From NCBI GenBank assembly GCA_937924855.1, contig CALEYQ010000045.1:23624-87623 (forward strand): a stretch of 64,000 nucleotides of DNA. Reading direction: 5' to 3'. This document shows positions 50,716 through 57,390 of this stretch, piece by piece (position 1 is the first letter of the stretch; every line of letters begins with the position of its first letter). This DNA comes from an uncultured Bacteroidota bacterium (lineage in GTDB: Bacteria; Bacteroidota; Bacteroidia; JADZBD01). The translations under genes and the position numbers were made by a program. The notes under the pieces were generated by a model. The model was given only the letters and a program-made list of their open reading frames with translations. It had not been told where the DNA came from and made no database searches.

Positions 50716-51666
50716 TTACCGGATCATAACTTTCCGGGTAACAATTTTTCCTTCCACTTCCAGTTGCACCATATAGATACCGGTTGCAGGAGCGGTCAGG
50801 GAAAGTTTATTTCCTTCTTTTTCAAAAGCGGTTTGTTTTCCGAGGATATCGAAAACCCCGGCCACTTTATAAGTAGAAAGACCCTGAATAAAGATATCGG
50901 TTCCAAAGCTGTAAACATTCAGATTTGGGAAAAGGTCGTACATCCCGGTTGGGGGAAGTTCAGCGATGGTAATATTGTCGATGGCAACGCTGGGGTCTAC
51001 CCCTTGCCCGTTATCATCGTTAACCCAGCGAAAGCCGATTTTCACATTTGGATTATTATTGGCGTCACTTGGCAGGGCTACGGTGAGCGAAGTCCAAACC
51101 CCAACCCCCTGTGGGCATGCACTGTTATTGGTTTTGGCCATACCGTTTATCTGGCTCCAGGCAGTTCCATTGTAATACCATAGTGTTGCATCGTCGATGG
51201 TAGTTTCACCGCCTTCATAGTAAAGGAAGGAAACAGAGAGGTTAGTTCTGTTGGTACAGTTAATTGTGGGCGACTCCACCCTTTTATCGGTAGTGGAGCA
51301 AACGCCGAACCCACAGAAAGCACCGGTTAGATAGGTAGAGGTTGTATCAGCACCAACTGAGGATGTCATGATAGTAAAGGCTGGATTTCCTATATGCAGG
51401 GTCCGGTCCGTTACGTTGGCCTGCATACAACTATTGGCACACTGGTTGGCCTGTGTTCCGGAGGCGGTAGCACTTACAAACCAAATGTTTGAGTGCGAGG
51501 CATTCGTTCCTGTATTTGTTACCGTCCATGTGCCATTAGTTGACACAAAGCCATTGGCCAGGGTTCCCCTGGAGCAGCCCGAACCAAAATTTTCGGTCCA
51601 GAAAACAGTTTGGGCAAAAAGGCCGGTTAGGGGTAGGAACAAAAAGAGCGTAAAGAGTTTTTTCAT
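50716..51666 (-). CDS. Secreted protein with T9SS sorting domain
   Basis: 316 residues. Signal peptide KKLFTLFLFLPLTGLFAQ. The central part has the look of a jelly-roll/MAM-like adhesion domain: VFWTENFGSGCSRG at the start, RVESPTINCTNRTNLSVSFLYYEGGETTIDDATLWYYNG and VAIDNITIAEL, with several paired cysteines. The C-terminal ~75 residues are a type A sorting domain (MYDLFPNLNVYSFGTDIFIQG...GIYMVQLEVEGKIVTRKVMIR). Predicted surface or secreted protein, possibly adhesive. Confidence 0.85.
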   Translation of the reverse strand: MKKLFTLFLFLPLTGLFAQTVFWTENFGSGCSRGTLANGFVSTNGTWTVTNTGTNASHSNIWFVSATASGTQANQCANSCMQANVTDRTLHIGNPAFTIMTSSVGADTTSTYLTGAFCGFGVCSTTDKRVESPTINCTNRTNLSVSFLYYEGGETTIDDATLWYYNGTAWSQINGMAKTNNSACPQGVGVWTSLTVALPSDANNNPNVKIGFRWVNDDNGQGVDPSVAIDNITIAELPPTGMYDLFPNLNVYSFGTDIFIQGLSTYKVAGVFDILGKQTAFEKEGNKLSLTAPATGIYMVQLEVEGKIVTRKVMIR

Positions 51667-51756
51667 GGTAATAGATTTAATGGATTGAGGTATAAAAGTA
51701 AGTCAAAAAGGGCTTATTTCAAAGTTTAGGGCAGGGGATCGTTTGGGTGATTTTTT

Positions 51757-51764
51757 TATCTTTG
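51757..51764 (+). promoter_or_regulatory. -7 box (TATCTTTG), candidate promoter of the tRNA-Cys transcript
   Basis: Exact TAnnTTTG after a T-rich run; nothing else on the plus strand before tRNA-Cys. The transcript would run through both copies of the duplicated segment. Confidence 0.35.
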
Positions 51765-51801
51765 TGCCCCTGCGTTCTTTAAGTTTCCGGGAGCATTTCT
51801 T

Positions 51802-52139
51802 CCTTCGTCCCCAATTTATTGGGGACTAGGGCGGATAAGCCCTCCTACGTCCCCAAAAGGGGACTTCTGTGGGCGAAGCGAGTGGCAGCCACTCTATGAG
51901 AGGTTGAAAAAGAAGATTACCAGAGCTTGAAAGAGTTCTGTAGGAAATTAAAATATTGGTCCTGTGGCTCCACCTTCGTCCCCAATTTATTGGGGACTAC
52001 GGCGGATGAACCCACCTACGTCCCCAAAAGGGGACTTCTGTGGGCGAAGCGAGTGGCAGCCACTCTATGAGAGGTTGAAAAAGAAGATTACCAGAGCTTG
52101 AAAGAGTTCTGTAGAAAATTAAAATATTGGTCCTGTGGC
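51802..52139 (+). repeat. Tandem duplication (period 171 bp) ending inside tRNA-Cys
   Basis: Copy 1 (51802-51968) and copy 2 (51973-52139) are nearly identical with an exact offset of 171. Each unit holds three hairpins: GTCCCCAAT/ATTGGGGAC, GTCCCC-AAAA-GGGGAC and GAGTGG/CCACTC. Copy 1 ends with GGTCCTGTGGC, the first 11 bases of the tRNA-Cys gene, so the right breakpoint falls in the tRNA. Confidence 0.9.
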
Positions 52140-52199
52140 CGAGTGGCTAGGCAGAGCTCTGCAAAAGCTCCTACAGCGGTTCGAATCCGCTCGGGACCT
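52129..52199 (+). tRNA. tRNA-Cys (GCA)
   Basis: 71 bases. Acceptor stem GGTCCTG/CGGGACC with one T-G pair; anticodon stem GAGCT/AGCTC with loop CTGCAAA giving anticodon GCA; T arm AGCGG-TTCGAAT-CCGCT. The discriminator is T73, as in bacterial tRNA-Cys. CCA is not encoded. Confidence 0.93.
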
Positions 52200-52204
52200 C
52201 AATA

Positions 52205-52320
52205 AATACCGAAAGTCAGCGAGAGCTGACTTTTCTTTTTTCCGTAGACCGGGAAAGCTTGCTTTCACGGGCTTAAGGAAAAAGAAAAGCGCACGCGTAA
52301 GCGAGGCGGCTTTCGGTATT
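52205..52320 (+). repeat. Large nested palindrome just after tRNA-Cys
   Basis: Outer arms AATACCGAAAG (52205-52215) and CTTTCGGTATT (52310-52320) are perfect complements. A second level pairs 52230-52243 with 52277-52289 (CTTTTCTTTTTTCC against GGAAAAAGAAAAG, one extra T), and GAAAGC/GCTTTC closes the centre. The left arm also carries the terminator hairpin. The whole could fold as one branched structure. Confidence 0.7.
52213..52241 (+). terminator. Intrinsic terminator of tRNA-Cys
   Basis: AAGTCAGC-GAGA-GCTGACTT, an 8-bp stem overlapping a TTTTCTTTTTT run, 14 bases after the tRNA. Confidence 0.8.
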
Positions 52321-52332
52321 TTGACTTCAGGT

Positions 52333-52367
52333 ACAATTGCGGATTGGCTTCGCCCATCCGCAATTGT
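52333..52367. repeat. Perfect 12-bp inverted repeat with extended hairpin
   Basis: ACAATTGCGGAT (52333-52344) and ATCCGCAATTGT (52356-52367), with GGC-TTC-GCC in the loop. No U tract follows, so it is a hairpin of unknown role. Confidence 0.7.
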
Positions 52368-52778
52368 CGGACTAGAAGTTTGACCTCAGGGCATGGCCCC
52401 TGCGGACCGGCAAAGCTAATCCGATAATTCAAATTCTTGCGGGCTCAGAGAAAAGGCCATTTCCTAGTTGAAGAAATCAGCATTTTAATTTTTTTGTCAT
52501 TCCTTACCCCCTTTTTTGTTTTTCAAATAAGAGCCCTCAGAATAGAAGAAAAATTCCGAAAGAACTTTCCCCGAAGGCAGTTTTGAAATACCATTAATAA
52601 GCTTCGTCTTTAGTTTAACGATTTAGAAGGGTTTGATTAAAGGTGTTTTTGAGCTCAGGATGATAGGTATAGTTACAAATGGACCCTGGGGTACGATAAA
52701 ACAATTTAAATTTCTTATTCAAACCCTATTATGAAGACTATTTTCCTTTTCATGTGTAATTATTACTCCCGCAAACCT
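52368..52778. other. Non-coding interval
   Basis: About 410 bases with no gene, repeat or RNA I can support. AT-rich, with T runs around 52490-52520. Ends at the promoter of the barrel gene. Confidence 0.5.
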
Positions 52779-52786
52779 TATTTTTG
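52779..52786 (+). promoter_or_regulatory. -7 box (TATTTTTG) of the outer-membrane barrel gene
   Basis: Exact TAnnTTTG. It predicts a start near 52793, immediately before the 5' UTR hairpin, and rules out an upstream ATG at 52784 as a translation start. Confidence 0.5.
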
Positions 52787-52796
52787 CAGAAACCGT

Positions 52797-52825
52797 ATAA
52801 GGAAATGCCCCCCTCATTTCCTTAT
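52797..52825 (+). promoter_or_regulatory. Perfect 11-bp hairpin at the mRNA 5' end
   Basis: ATAAGGAAATG/CATTTCCTTAT with a C-rich 7-base loop (CCCCCCT), beginning about four bases after the predicted transcription start and ending 18 bases before the ATG. Position and lack of a U tract suggest mRNA stabilisation, as known for some outer-membrane protein messages. Confidence 0.5.
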
Positions 52826-52843
52826 CTAAAAAAAACAAGAACC

Positions 52844-53440
52844 ATGAAAAAAAGAATTCTGACCTTCCTTGCCTTGCTGCCCCTTGTTTTTACGGCTCAG
52901 GACAAAAATTGGGGAATCGGCCTCAGAGGCGGCGACCCCAGCGGCTTTTCTTTTAAAAAGTATATGGGCGAAAAAGCCCTCGAAATCAACATCGGACGAA
53001 CCTATATGTTCTCCCGAAGGGGCTGGTACGATGACCATTTTTACGACTGGTATCACGATAAAAACTATGGGTATAAAGAATTTCATTATTTGGGCTACAG
53101 AGCATCCGCCCCCATTGCAATCCAGGTTCACTACCTTTTCCAAAAACCCCTTAAGGTTGATGGACTCGACTGGTATTGGGGTGTTGGAGGTCAAATGCGA
53201 TACCGCTCTTTTGCCTATGACTATCGATATAAAGTATACGGCGACCCTAATTGGTACTACGCAAGGGATCAGCGGGTAACTGATATCGACCTCGGGGTGG
53301 ATGGAGTTTTGGGGCTGGAATATACCTTTAAGGAAGTACCCCTTTCGCTTTTTGTCGACGCAAATGTATTTGTTGAACTTATTGACAACCCATTTTGGTT
53401 TCACGGACAAAGTGGCCTGGGAATAAGATATAATTTCTGA
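52844..53440 (+). CDS. Outer-membrane beta-barrel protein
   Basis: 198 residues. Signal peptide KKRILTFLALLPLVFTAQ, then alternating strands with aromatic girdles: WGIGLRGGDPSGFSFKKYM, ALEINIGRTYMFS, APIAIQVHYLFQKPL, LDWYWGVGGQMRYRSF, DLGVDGVLGLEYTF, LSLFVDANVFVEL, ending in SGLGIRYNF with a C-terminal Phe. A Tyr/His/Asp-rich loop (WYDDHFYDWYHDKNYGYKEFHY) lies at about 60-80. Probably an eight-stranded barrel. It has its own promoter and terminator. Confidence 0.82.
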   Translation: MKKRILTFLALLPLVFTAQDKNWGIGLRGGDPSGFSFKKYMGEKALEINIGRTYMFSRRGWYDDHFYDWYHDKNYGYKEFHYLGYRASAPIAIQVHYLFQKPLKVDGLDWYWGVGGQMRYRSFAYDYRYKVYGDPNWYYARDQRVTDIDLGVDGVLGLEYTFKEVPLSLFVDANVFVELIDNPFWFHGQSGLGIRYNF

Positions 53441-53459
53441 TTTGAAATGCTTTCCTGAA

Positions 53460-53485
53460 AAGGCCCCGTGAGGGGTCTTTTTTTT
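53460..53485 (+). terminator. Intrinsic terminator after the barrel gene
   Basis: AAGGCCCC-GTGA-GGGGTCTT, an 8-bp stem with one G-U pair, followed by T8. Confidence 0.85.
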
Positions 53486-53489
53486 GGCG

Positions 53490-53497
53490 TAAATTTG
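53490..53497 (+). promoter_or_regulatory. -7 box (TAAATTTG) of the MFS gene
   Basis: Exact TAnnTTTG directly after the preceding terminator, 10 bases before the ATG at 53508; a near-leaderless mRNA is expected. Confidence 0.5.
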
Positions 53498-53507
53498 CCC
53501 CCCTGAA

Positions 53508-54701
53508 ATGACAAGGAAGGAGCTTCAACTATTGATAATTCTGGCGGCGGTAAATTTTACCAATATCATGGATTTTATGATCATGATGCCCCTTCAGGAA
53601 TTCCTGGTTCCCGACTTTAAAATTACCCCTACCCAGTTCGGACTGCTGGTTTCTTCCTATGCCTTCAGCGCTTTTACGGCCAGTCTTACCGCTACTTTTC
53701 TTATCGACCGCTTCGACCGGAAAAAGGCTCTTGTTTTTGCCTTTTCAGGTTTGGTGGTGGGAACCCTGATTTGCGGCATGGCCAATTCCTACCTGAACCT
53801 GCTCCTGGCAAGAATAATAACAGGACTTTTCGGAGGCCTCATAAGCGCCCAGGTGCTTTCTATTGTTGGGGATCTTTTTCCCTATGAAAAACGGGGCAGG
53901 GCAATGGGAGTATTGATGTCTGCTTTTGCCCTGGCTTCGGTAGCGGGAGTGCCTGCCGGATTATATGTTGCTACGCATTTCCATTGGCAGGTTCCCTTTA
54001 TTTGGGTCGGCCTGTTCGGACTCGTTGTTTTGGGATTTGTGTTGTTAAAAATTCCATCCGTACGAGGACATATCCGCGAAAAAAAGGAAAGGAAAAAATT
54101 TCGGGTATATCAAAGTGTTTATGCAAGCTCCAATCAACAGAGGGCTTTGCTGCTGATGTTCACCCTGATTTTCGCACATTTTGTGACCATCCCCTTTATC
54201 GCCCCTTATCTTGAAATGAATGTAGGATTCAAAAAGGAACAACTGCCCATGATGTATTTTGCCGGTGGACTGATTTCCATGATTTCATCTCCTCTTATAG
54301 GTAAAGCCGCCGATAGGTTCGGAAAACAAAAAATTATGGCGCTTTTCCTCTTGCTTTCCACCATTCCGGTTTACCTGATTACCCATTTGCCCCCTTCATC
54401 GGTTGCGGTGGTATTGGTAGTTACCACCTCTTTTTTCCTTTTTGCAGGCGGGCGAATGATTCCGGCTCAGGCTATAATTACTTCGGTGGTTCCCGGTGAA
54501 TTGCGGGGAGGCTTCATGAATCTTTCAGCTTCCATTCAACAACTCGGGGTAGGTCTGGCGGCTTTGACAGGAGGAGTAATAATTACAAAATCGCAAGGCG
54601 GCACGCTTGAAAACTACGATATTGTTGGCTACCTTTCCATAGGCGTAGCTCTTTTATGCCTTGTGATTTTGTTTAAGATAAAACCTATGGAAAACGAATA
54701 A
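53508..54701 (+). CDS. Major facilitator superfamily transporter
   Basis: 397 residues, 12 membrane helices. MFS signatures are IDRFDRKKALVFAF (loop 2-3) and GKAADRFGKQKIMALF (loop 8-9), with ARIITGLFGGLISAQVLSIVGDLFPYEKRGRAMGVLMSAFALASVAGVPAG in helices 4-5, which resembles the drug/arabinose-efflux (AraJ/DHA1) branch. Probable proton-coupled exporter; substrate unknown. Single-gene unit with its own promoter. Confidence 0.92.
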   Translation: MTRKELQLLIILAAVNFTNIMDFMIMMPLQEFLVPDFKITPTQFGLLVSSYAFSAFTASLTATFLIDRFDRKKALVFAFSGLVVGTLICGMANSYLNLLLARIITGLFGGLISAQVLSIVGDLFPYEKRGRAMGVLMSAFALASVAGVPAGLYVATHFHWQVPFIWVGLFGLVVLGFVLLKIPSVRGHIREKKERKKFRVYQSVYASSNQQRALLLMFTLIFAHFVTIPFIAPYLEMNVGFKKEQLPMMYFAGGLISMISSPLIGKAADRFGKQKIMALFLLLSTIPVYLITHLPPSSVAVVLVVTTSFFLFAGGRMIPAQAIITSVVPGELRGGFMNLSASIQQLGVGLAALTGGVIITKSQGGTLENYDIVGYLSIGVALLCLVILFKIKPMENE

Positions 54702-54789
54702 CGTATTTATGTAAAGCAAAGATACTATTAACCCATCCTTGCTCCTGATTATGTTATTCCCTTCCATCAAATTGTTCTATATTTAAATT

Positions 54790-56460
54790 ATGAATGCAAA
54801 TCCAGTAATGTTATTTTTTCTTCGAAAGGCGAACGGTCTGATTTTTTTATCTTTTTTATTTTTTCCCGATCAATCCCTGGCCCAATTCACAAAATTCTGG
54901 GTTCAGTTCACCGACAAAAACAGCTCTCCTTACACTACCACCAACCCTTCGGTGTATTTATCGCAGCGCAGCATTCAACGAAGAGCCAACCAGAATATCC
55001 CCATTACTTTTTACGATCTTCCCGTAAACCCCAGCTATGTCACACAGGTTTTATCCACAGGAAACGTAACCCTGAATTTTCGTTCCCGCTGGTTCAATGC
55101 CATTTCAATTACTACCTCGGATCAGAATGCACTTAATTTTATTGCAACCCTTCCCTTCGTACAAAGCGTAACCGGCGTAGGCCGAATGAAACGCCCCGAT
55201 AATTTCAGGGAAGAAGAAGACTGGGAAAGTTATTTGAAAATGCAGCCTCCTCCCAACCTGTTGCAAGTGCCCTACAATTACGGGAACTCTTTTGCCCAGG
55301 CCAATCAGGTGAATGCTGTTTGTTTACACAACCAGGGCTATAGCGGACAGGGAATGGTAATTGCCGTACTCGACGACGGCTTCAGAAATGTTAACACCAT
55401 TCAACCCTTCGATTCCATACGGATCAACAACCAGATTTTAGGCACCTACGATTTTGTAGCCAACTCGCCCAATGTTTATGGAGTGGGAGGACATGGTACC
55501 CAGGTGCTTTCCTGCATGGCAGGGTATACCGATAACCAGTTGGTGGGAACCGCACCCAAAGCAAAATATTATTTGCTGAGAACCGAAAATGCAAGTACCG
55601 AATTTATTGTTGAAGAAGATTATTGGGTAGCTGGTGCCGAATACGCCGACAGCGTGGGTGCTGATATTATTTGCACCTCCTTGTATTACACAACTTTTGA
55701 TAACCCCTCGCAGAATCACACCTATGCCCAGATGGACGGGAAAACCACCCGTTGCGCAAAAGCGGCTGCTTTCACCGCAAGGGTTGGTATGATAACTTTC
55801 GCCTGCGCCGGAAACTCCGGGACCAGTTCCTGGTTTTATATCGGAACACCGGCAGATGCGGATAGCATTCTTGCCGTAGGAGCCGTAAACTCTTCCGGCG
55901 CCCTGGCTTCTTTCTCATCGCGCGGACCTTCTTCCGACGGCCGTGTTAAACCTGATATTTGTGCCCGTGGCGTGAGCGCCGTTGTATGCAATACCAGCGG
56001 AGGAATAACCACCGCCAGCGGAACCTCTTTCGCAACTCCGATTTGTGCCGGTGCCGCGGCATGCCTCTGGCAATCGCAGCCCACTTTCTCAGCAATGCAA
56101 ATCCGACAGGCAATTATTCAAAGCTCAAGCCAGTATCTGAATCCCGACTCTTTGAAAGGTTACGGTATTCCCAACTTTTGTAATGCCTCCATTATTGTTG
56201 GCGGATCTGAAATTTCCTCCGGTTCCCACACAAACATTTTTCCCAATCCCGCCTTCCCAGGATCCGAAATTTTCTTCAGGGGCTTTGAAGGGGATGGACT
56301 CCTCACCCTGACCGATGTTCAGGGGAAAATCATTTTCCGTGGAAAAATATCAGGAAATACAACACATTCCATTAAAACGCCGGAGCATGCAGGACTTTAC
56401 TTCTGGACCGTGGCAGGTACTTCAAAAATGGTTTCAGGGAAACTGATTGTGAAGGACTAG
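54790..56460 (+). CDS. Subtilisin-like (S8) protease with T9SS sorting domain
   Basis: 556 residues. After the signal peptide (about 17-31, ending SLAQ) comes a ~125-residue propeptide-like region. The S8 domain shows the Asp in VIAVLDDGF, His in GVGGHGTQV, oxyanion Asn in ACAGNSGTSS and catalytic Ser in TASGTSFATPICAG. The C-terminal ~75 residues are the type A sorting signal (HTNIFPNPAFPGSEIFF...GLYFWTVAGTSKMVSGKLIVKD). All catalytic residues are kept, so an active secreted or surface protease is likely. Confidence 0.94.
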   Translation: MNANPVMLFFLRKANGLIFLSFLFFPDQSLAQFTKFWVQFTDKNSSPYTTTNPSVYLSQRSIQRRANQNIPITFYDLPVNPSYVTQVLSTGNVTLNFRSRWFNAISITTSDQNALNFIATLPFVQSVTGVGRMKRPDNFREEEDWESYLKMQPPPNLLQVPYNYGNSFAQANQVNAVCLHNQGYSGQGMVIAVLDDGFRNVNTIQPFDSIRINNQILGTYDFVANSPNVYGVGGHGTQVLSCMAGYTDNQLVGTAPKAKYYLLRTENASTEFIVEEDYWVAGAEYADSVGADIICTSLYYTTFDNPSQNHTYAQMDGKTTRCAKAAAFTARVGMITFACAGNSGTSSWFYIGTPADADSILAVGAVNSSGALASFSSRGPSSDGRVKPDICARGVSAVVCNTSGGITTASGTSFATPICAGAAACLWQSQPTFSAMQIRQAIIQSSSQYLNPDSLKGYGIPNFCNASIIVGGSEISSGSHTNIFPNPAFPGSEIFFRGFEGDGLLTLTDVQGKIIFRGKISGNTTHSIKTPEHAGLYFWTVAGTSKMVSGKLIVKD

Positions 56461-56516
56461 GAAAATCGATTTAGGTGTTTGCAGTTTTTCCCGGTCCTGA
56501 AATCCGGGAGTGGAAT

Positions 56517-56810
56517 TCAGGAAATGCTTACAATGCGATGAACGGGGATGCCTGCCCCTCCTTTCAGGATGACCATTTTGTCGGTTAATCCCCACACGGT
56601 AGTTTCTACCATCTTGCGGTTCCGATCGTCTTCAAAAATAATCCTGACCTTTACTCTTTCCAGGTTGCCGAGCGATTGCGCCCTAGATAACTCGGCATTT
56701 CTTTCCTTAATCCGGTCCGGATCTTTCAATACTTCCTGAATGGGAAAATGGAGGAGTGGGATTTGTTCCTTTTCAATGGAACAAACCGGCTTGGCGTCGA
56801 GAGTATTCAT
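56517..56810 (-). CDS. Small conserved-looking protein, unrecognised
   Basis: 97 residues, cytosolic. EVLKDPDRIKERNAELSRAQSLGNLERVKVRIIFEDDRNRKMVETTVWGLTDKMVILKGGAGIPVHRIVSIS: a helix followed by a small beta-barrel-like domain that looks suited to nucleic-acid or ligand binding. I cannot name a family; similar short proteins occur in Bacteroidota to my knowledge. Divergent from tadA. Confidence 0.68.
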   Translation of the reverse strand: MNTLDAKPVCSIEKEQIPLLHFPIQEVLKDPDRIKERNAELSRAQSLGNLERVKVRIIFEDDRNRKMVETTVWGLTDKMVILKGGAGIPVHRIVSIS

Positions 56811-56887
56811 GGCCGGGCGAGTTTGGTGTCTTTGCTTTTACGGGATTTACGGCATGTAAGTTTCATGAAAAGGGTATTTTTAGACCC

Positions 56888-57331
56888 ATGAATCCGGCTG
56901 AAATTCACGAAAAATTTATGCAGGAGGCCCTGAAAGAGGCCAAAAAAGCGGCTGATGCCGGCGAGGTTCCGGTGGGAGCCGTAGTGGTTTGCAACGGAAT
57001 AATCATTGCCCGTGCCCATAACTACACCGAACGCCTGAACGATGTCACGGCTCATGCCGAAATGCAGGTTATTACCGCCGCGGCTAACCACCTGGGTGGT
57101 AAATACCTTGAAGAGTGCTCCTTGTATGTTACCCTCGAGCCCTGCCCCATGTGTGCCGGAGCCCTTTTCTGGGCCCGTCCCGCTATGGTTATTTACGGAG
57201 CCCGCGATGAAAAAAGAGGGTTTTCGCTACTCCAAAAACCCATGCTTCACCCCAAAACAAAGCTGGTAAGCGGTGTTTTGGAGAGCGCCTGTTCGGCCCT
57301 GCTTACCGGATTTTTTAAAAGCAGGAGATAA
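56888..57331 (+). CDS. tadA: tRNA-specific adenosine deaminase
   Basis: Deaminates A34 to inosine in tRNA-Arg(ACG). 147 residues: catalytic HAE in DVTAHAEMQVI (zinc His and proton-shuttle Glu) and TLEPCPMCAGALFWARPAMVIYGARD with the two zinc cysteines. The start is the Met of MNPAEIHEKF; the frame stays open for 44 codons upstream, but that stretch overlaps the divergent small gene and is not family-like. A guanine deaminase is less likely given the TadA-type end HPKTKLVSGVLESACSALLTGFFKSRR. Confidence 0.93.
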   Translation: MNPAEIHEKFMQEALKEAKKAADAGEVPVGAVVVCNGIIIARAHNYTERLNDVTAHAEMQVITAAANHLGGKYLEECSLYVTLEPCPMCAGALFWARPAMVIYGARDEKRGFSLLQKPMLHPKTKLVSGVLESACSALLTGFFKSRR

Positions 57332-57390
57332 TTTCCGGAGTTCCTTGTGGAATTTCTCCTATTCATACATCTGTTTAGTAAAGTATTGAT

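Noticed and set aside
52135..52383. 82-codon plus-strand frame over tRNA-Cys
   Set aside because: It reads straight through the tRNA, its terminator and the nested palindrome; no protein-like features. The tRNA explains the sequence.
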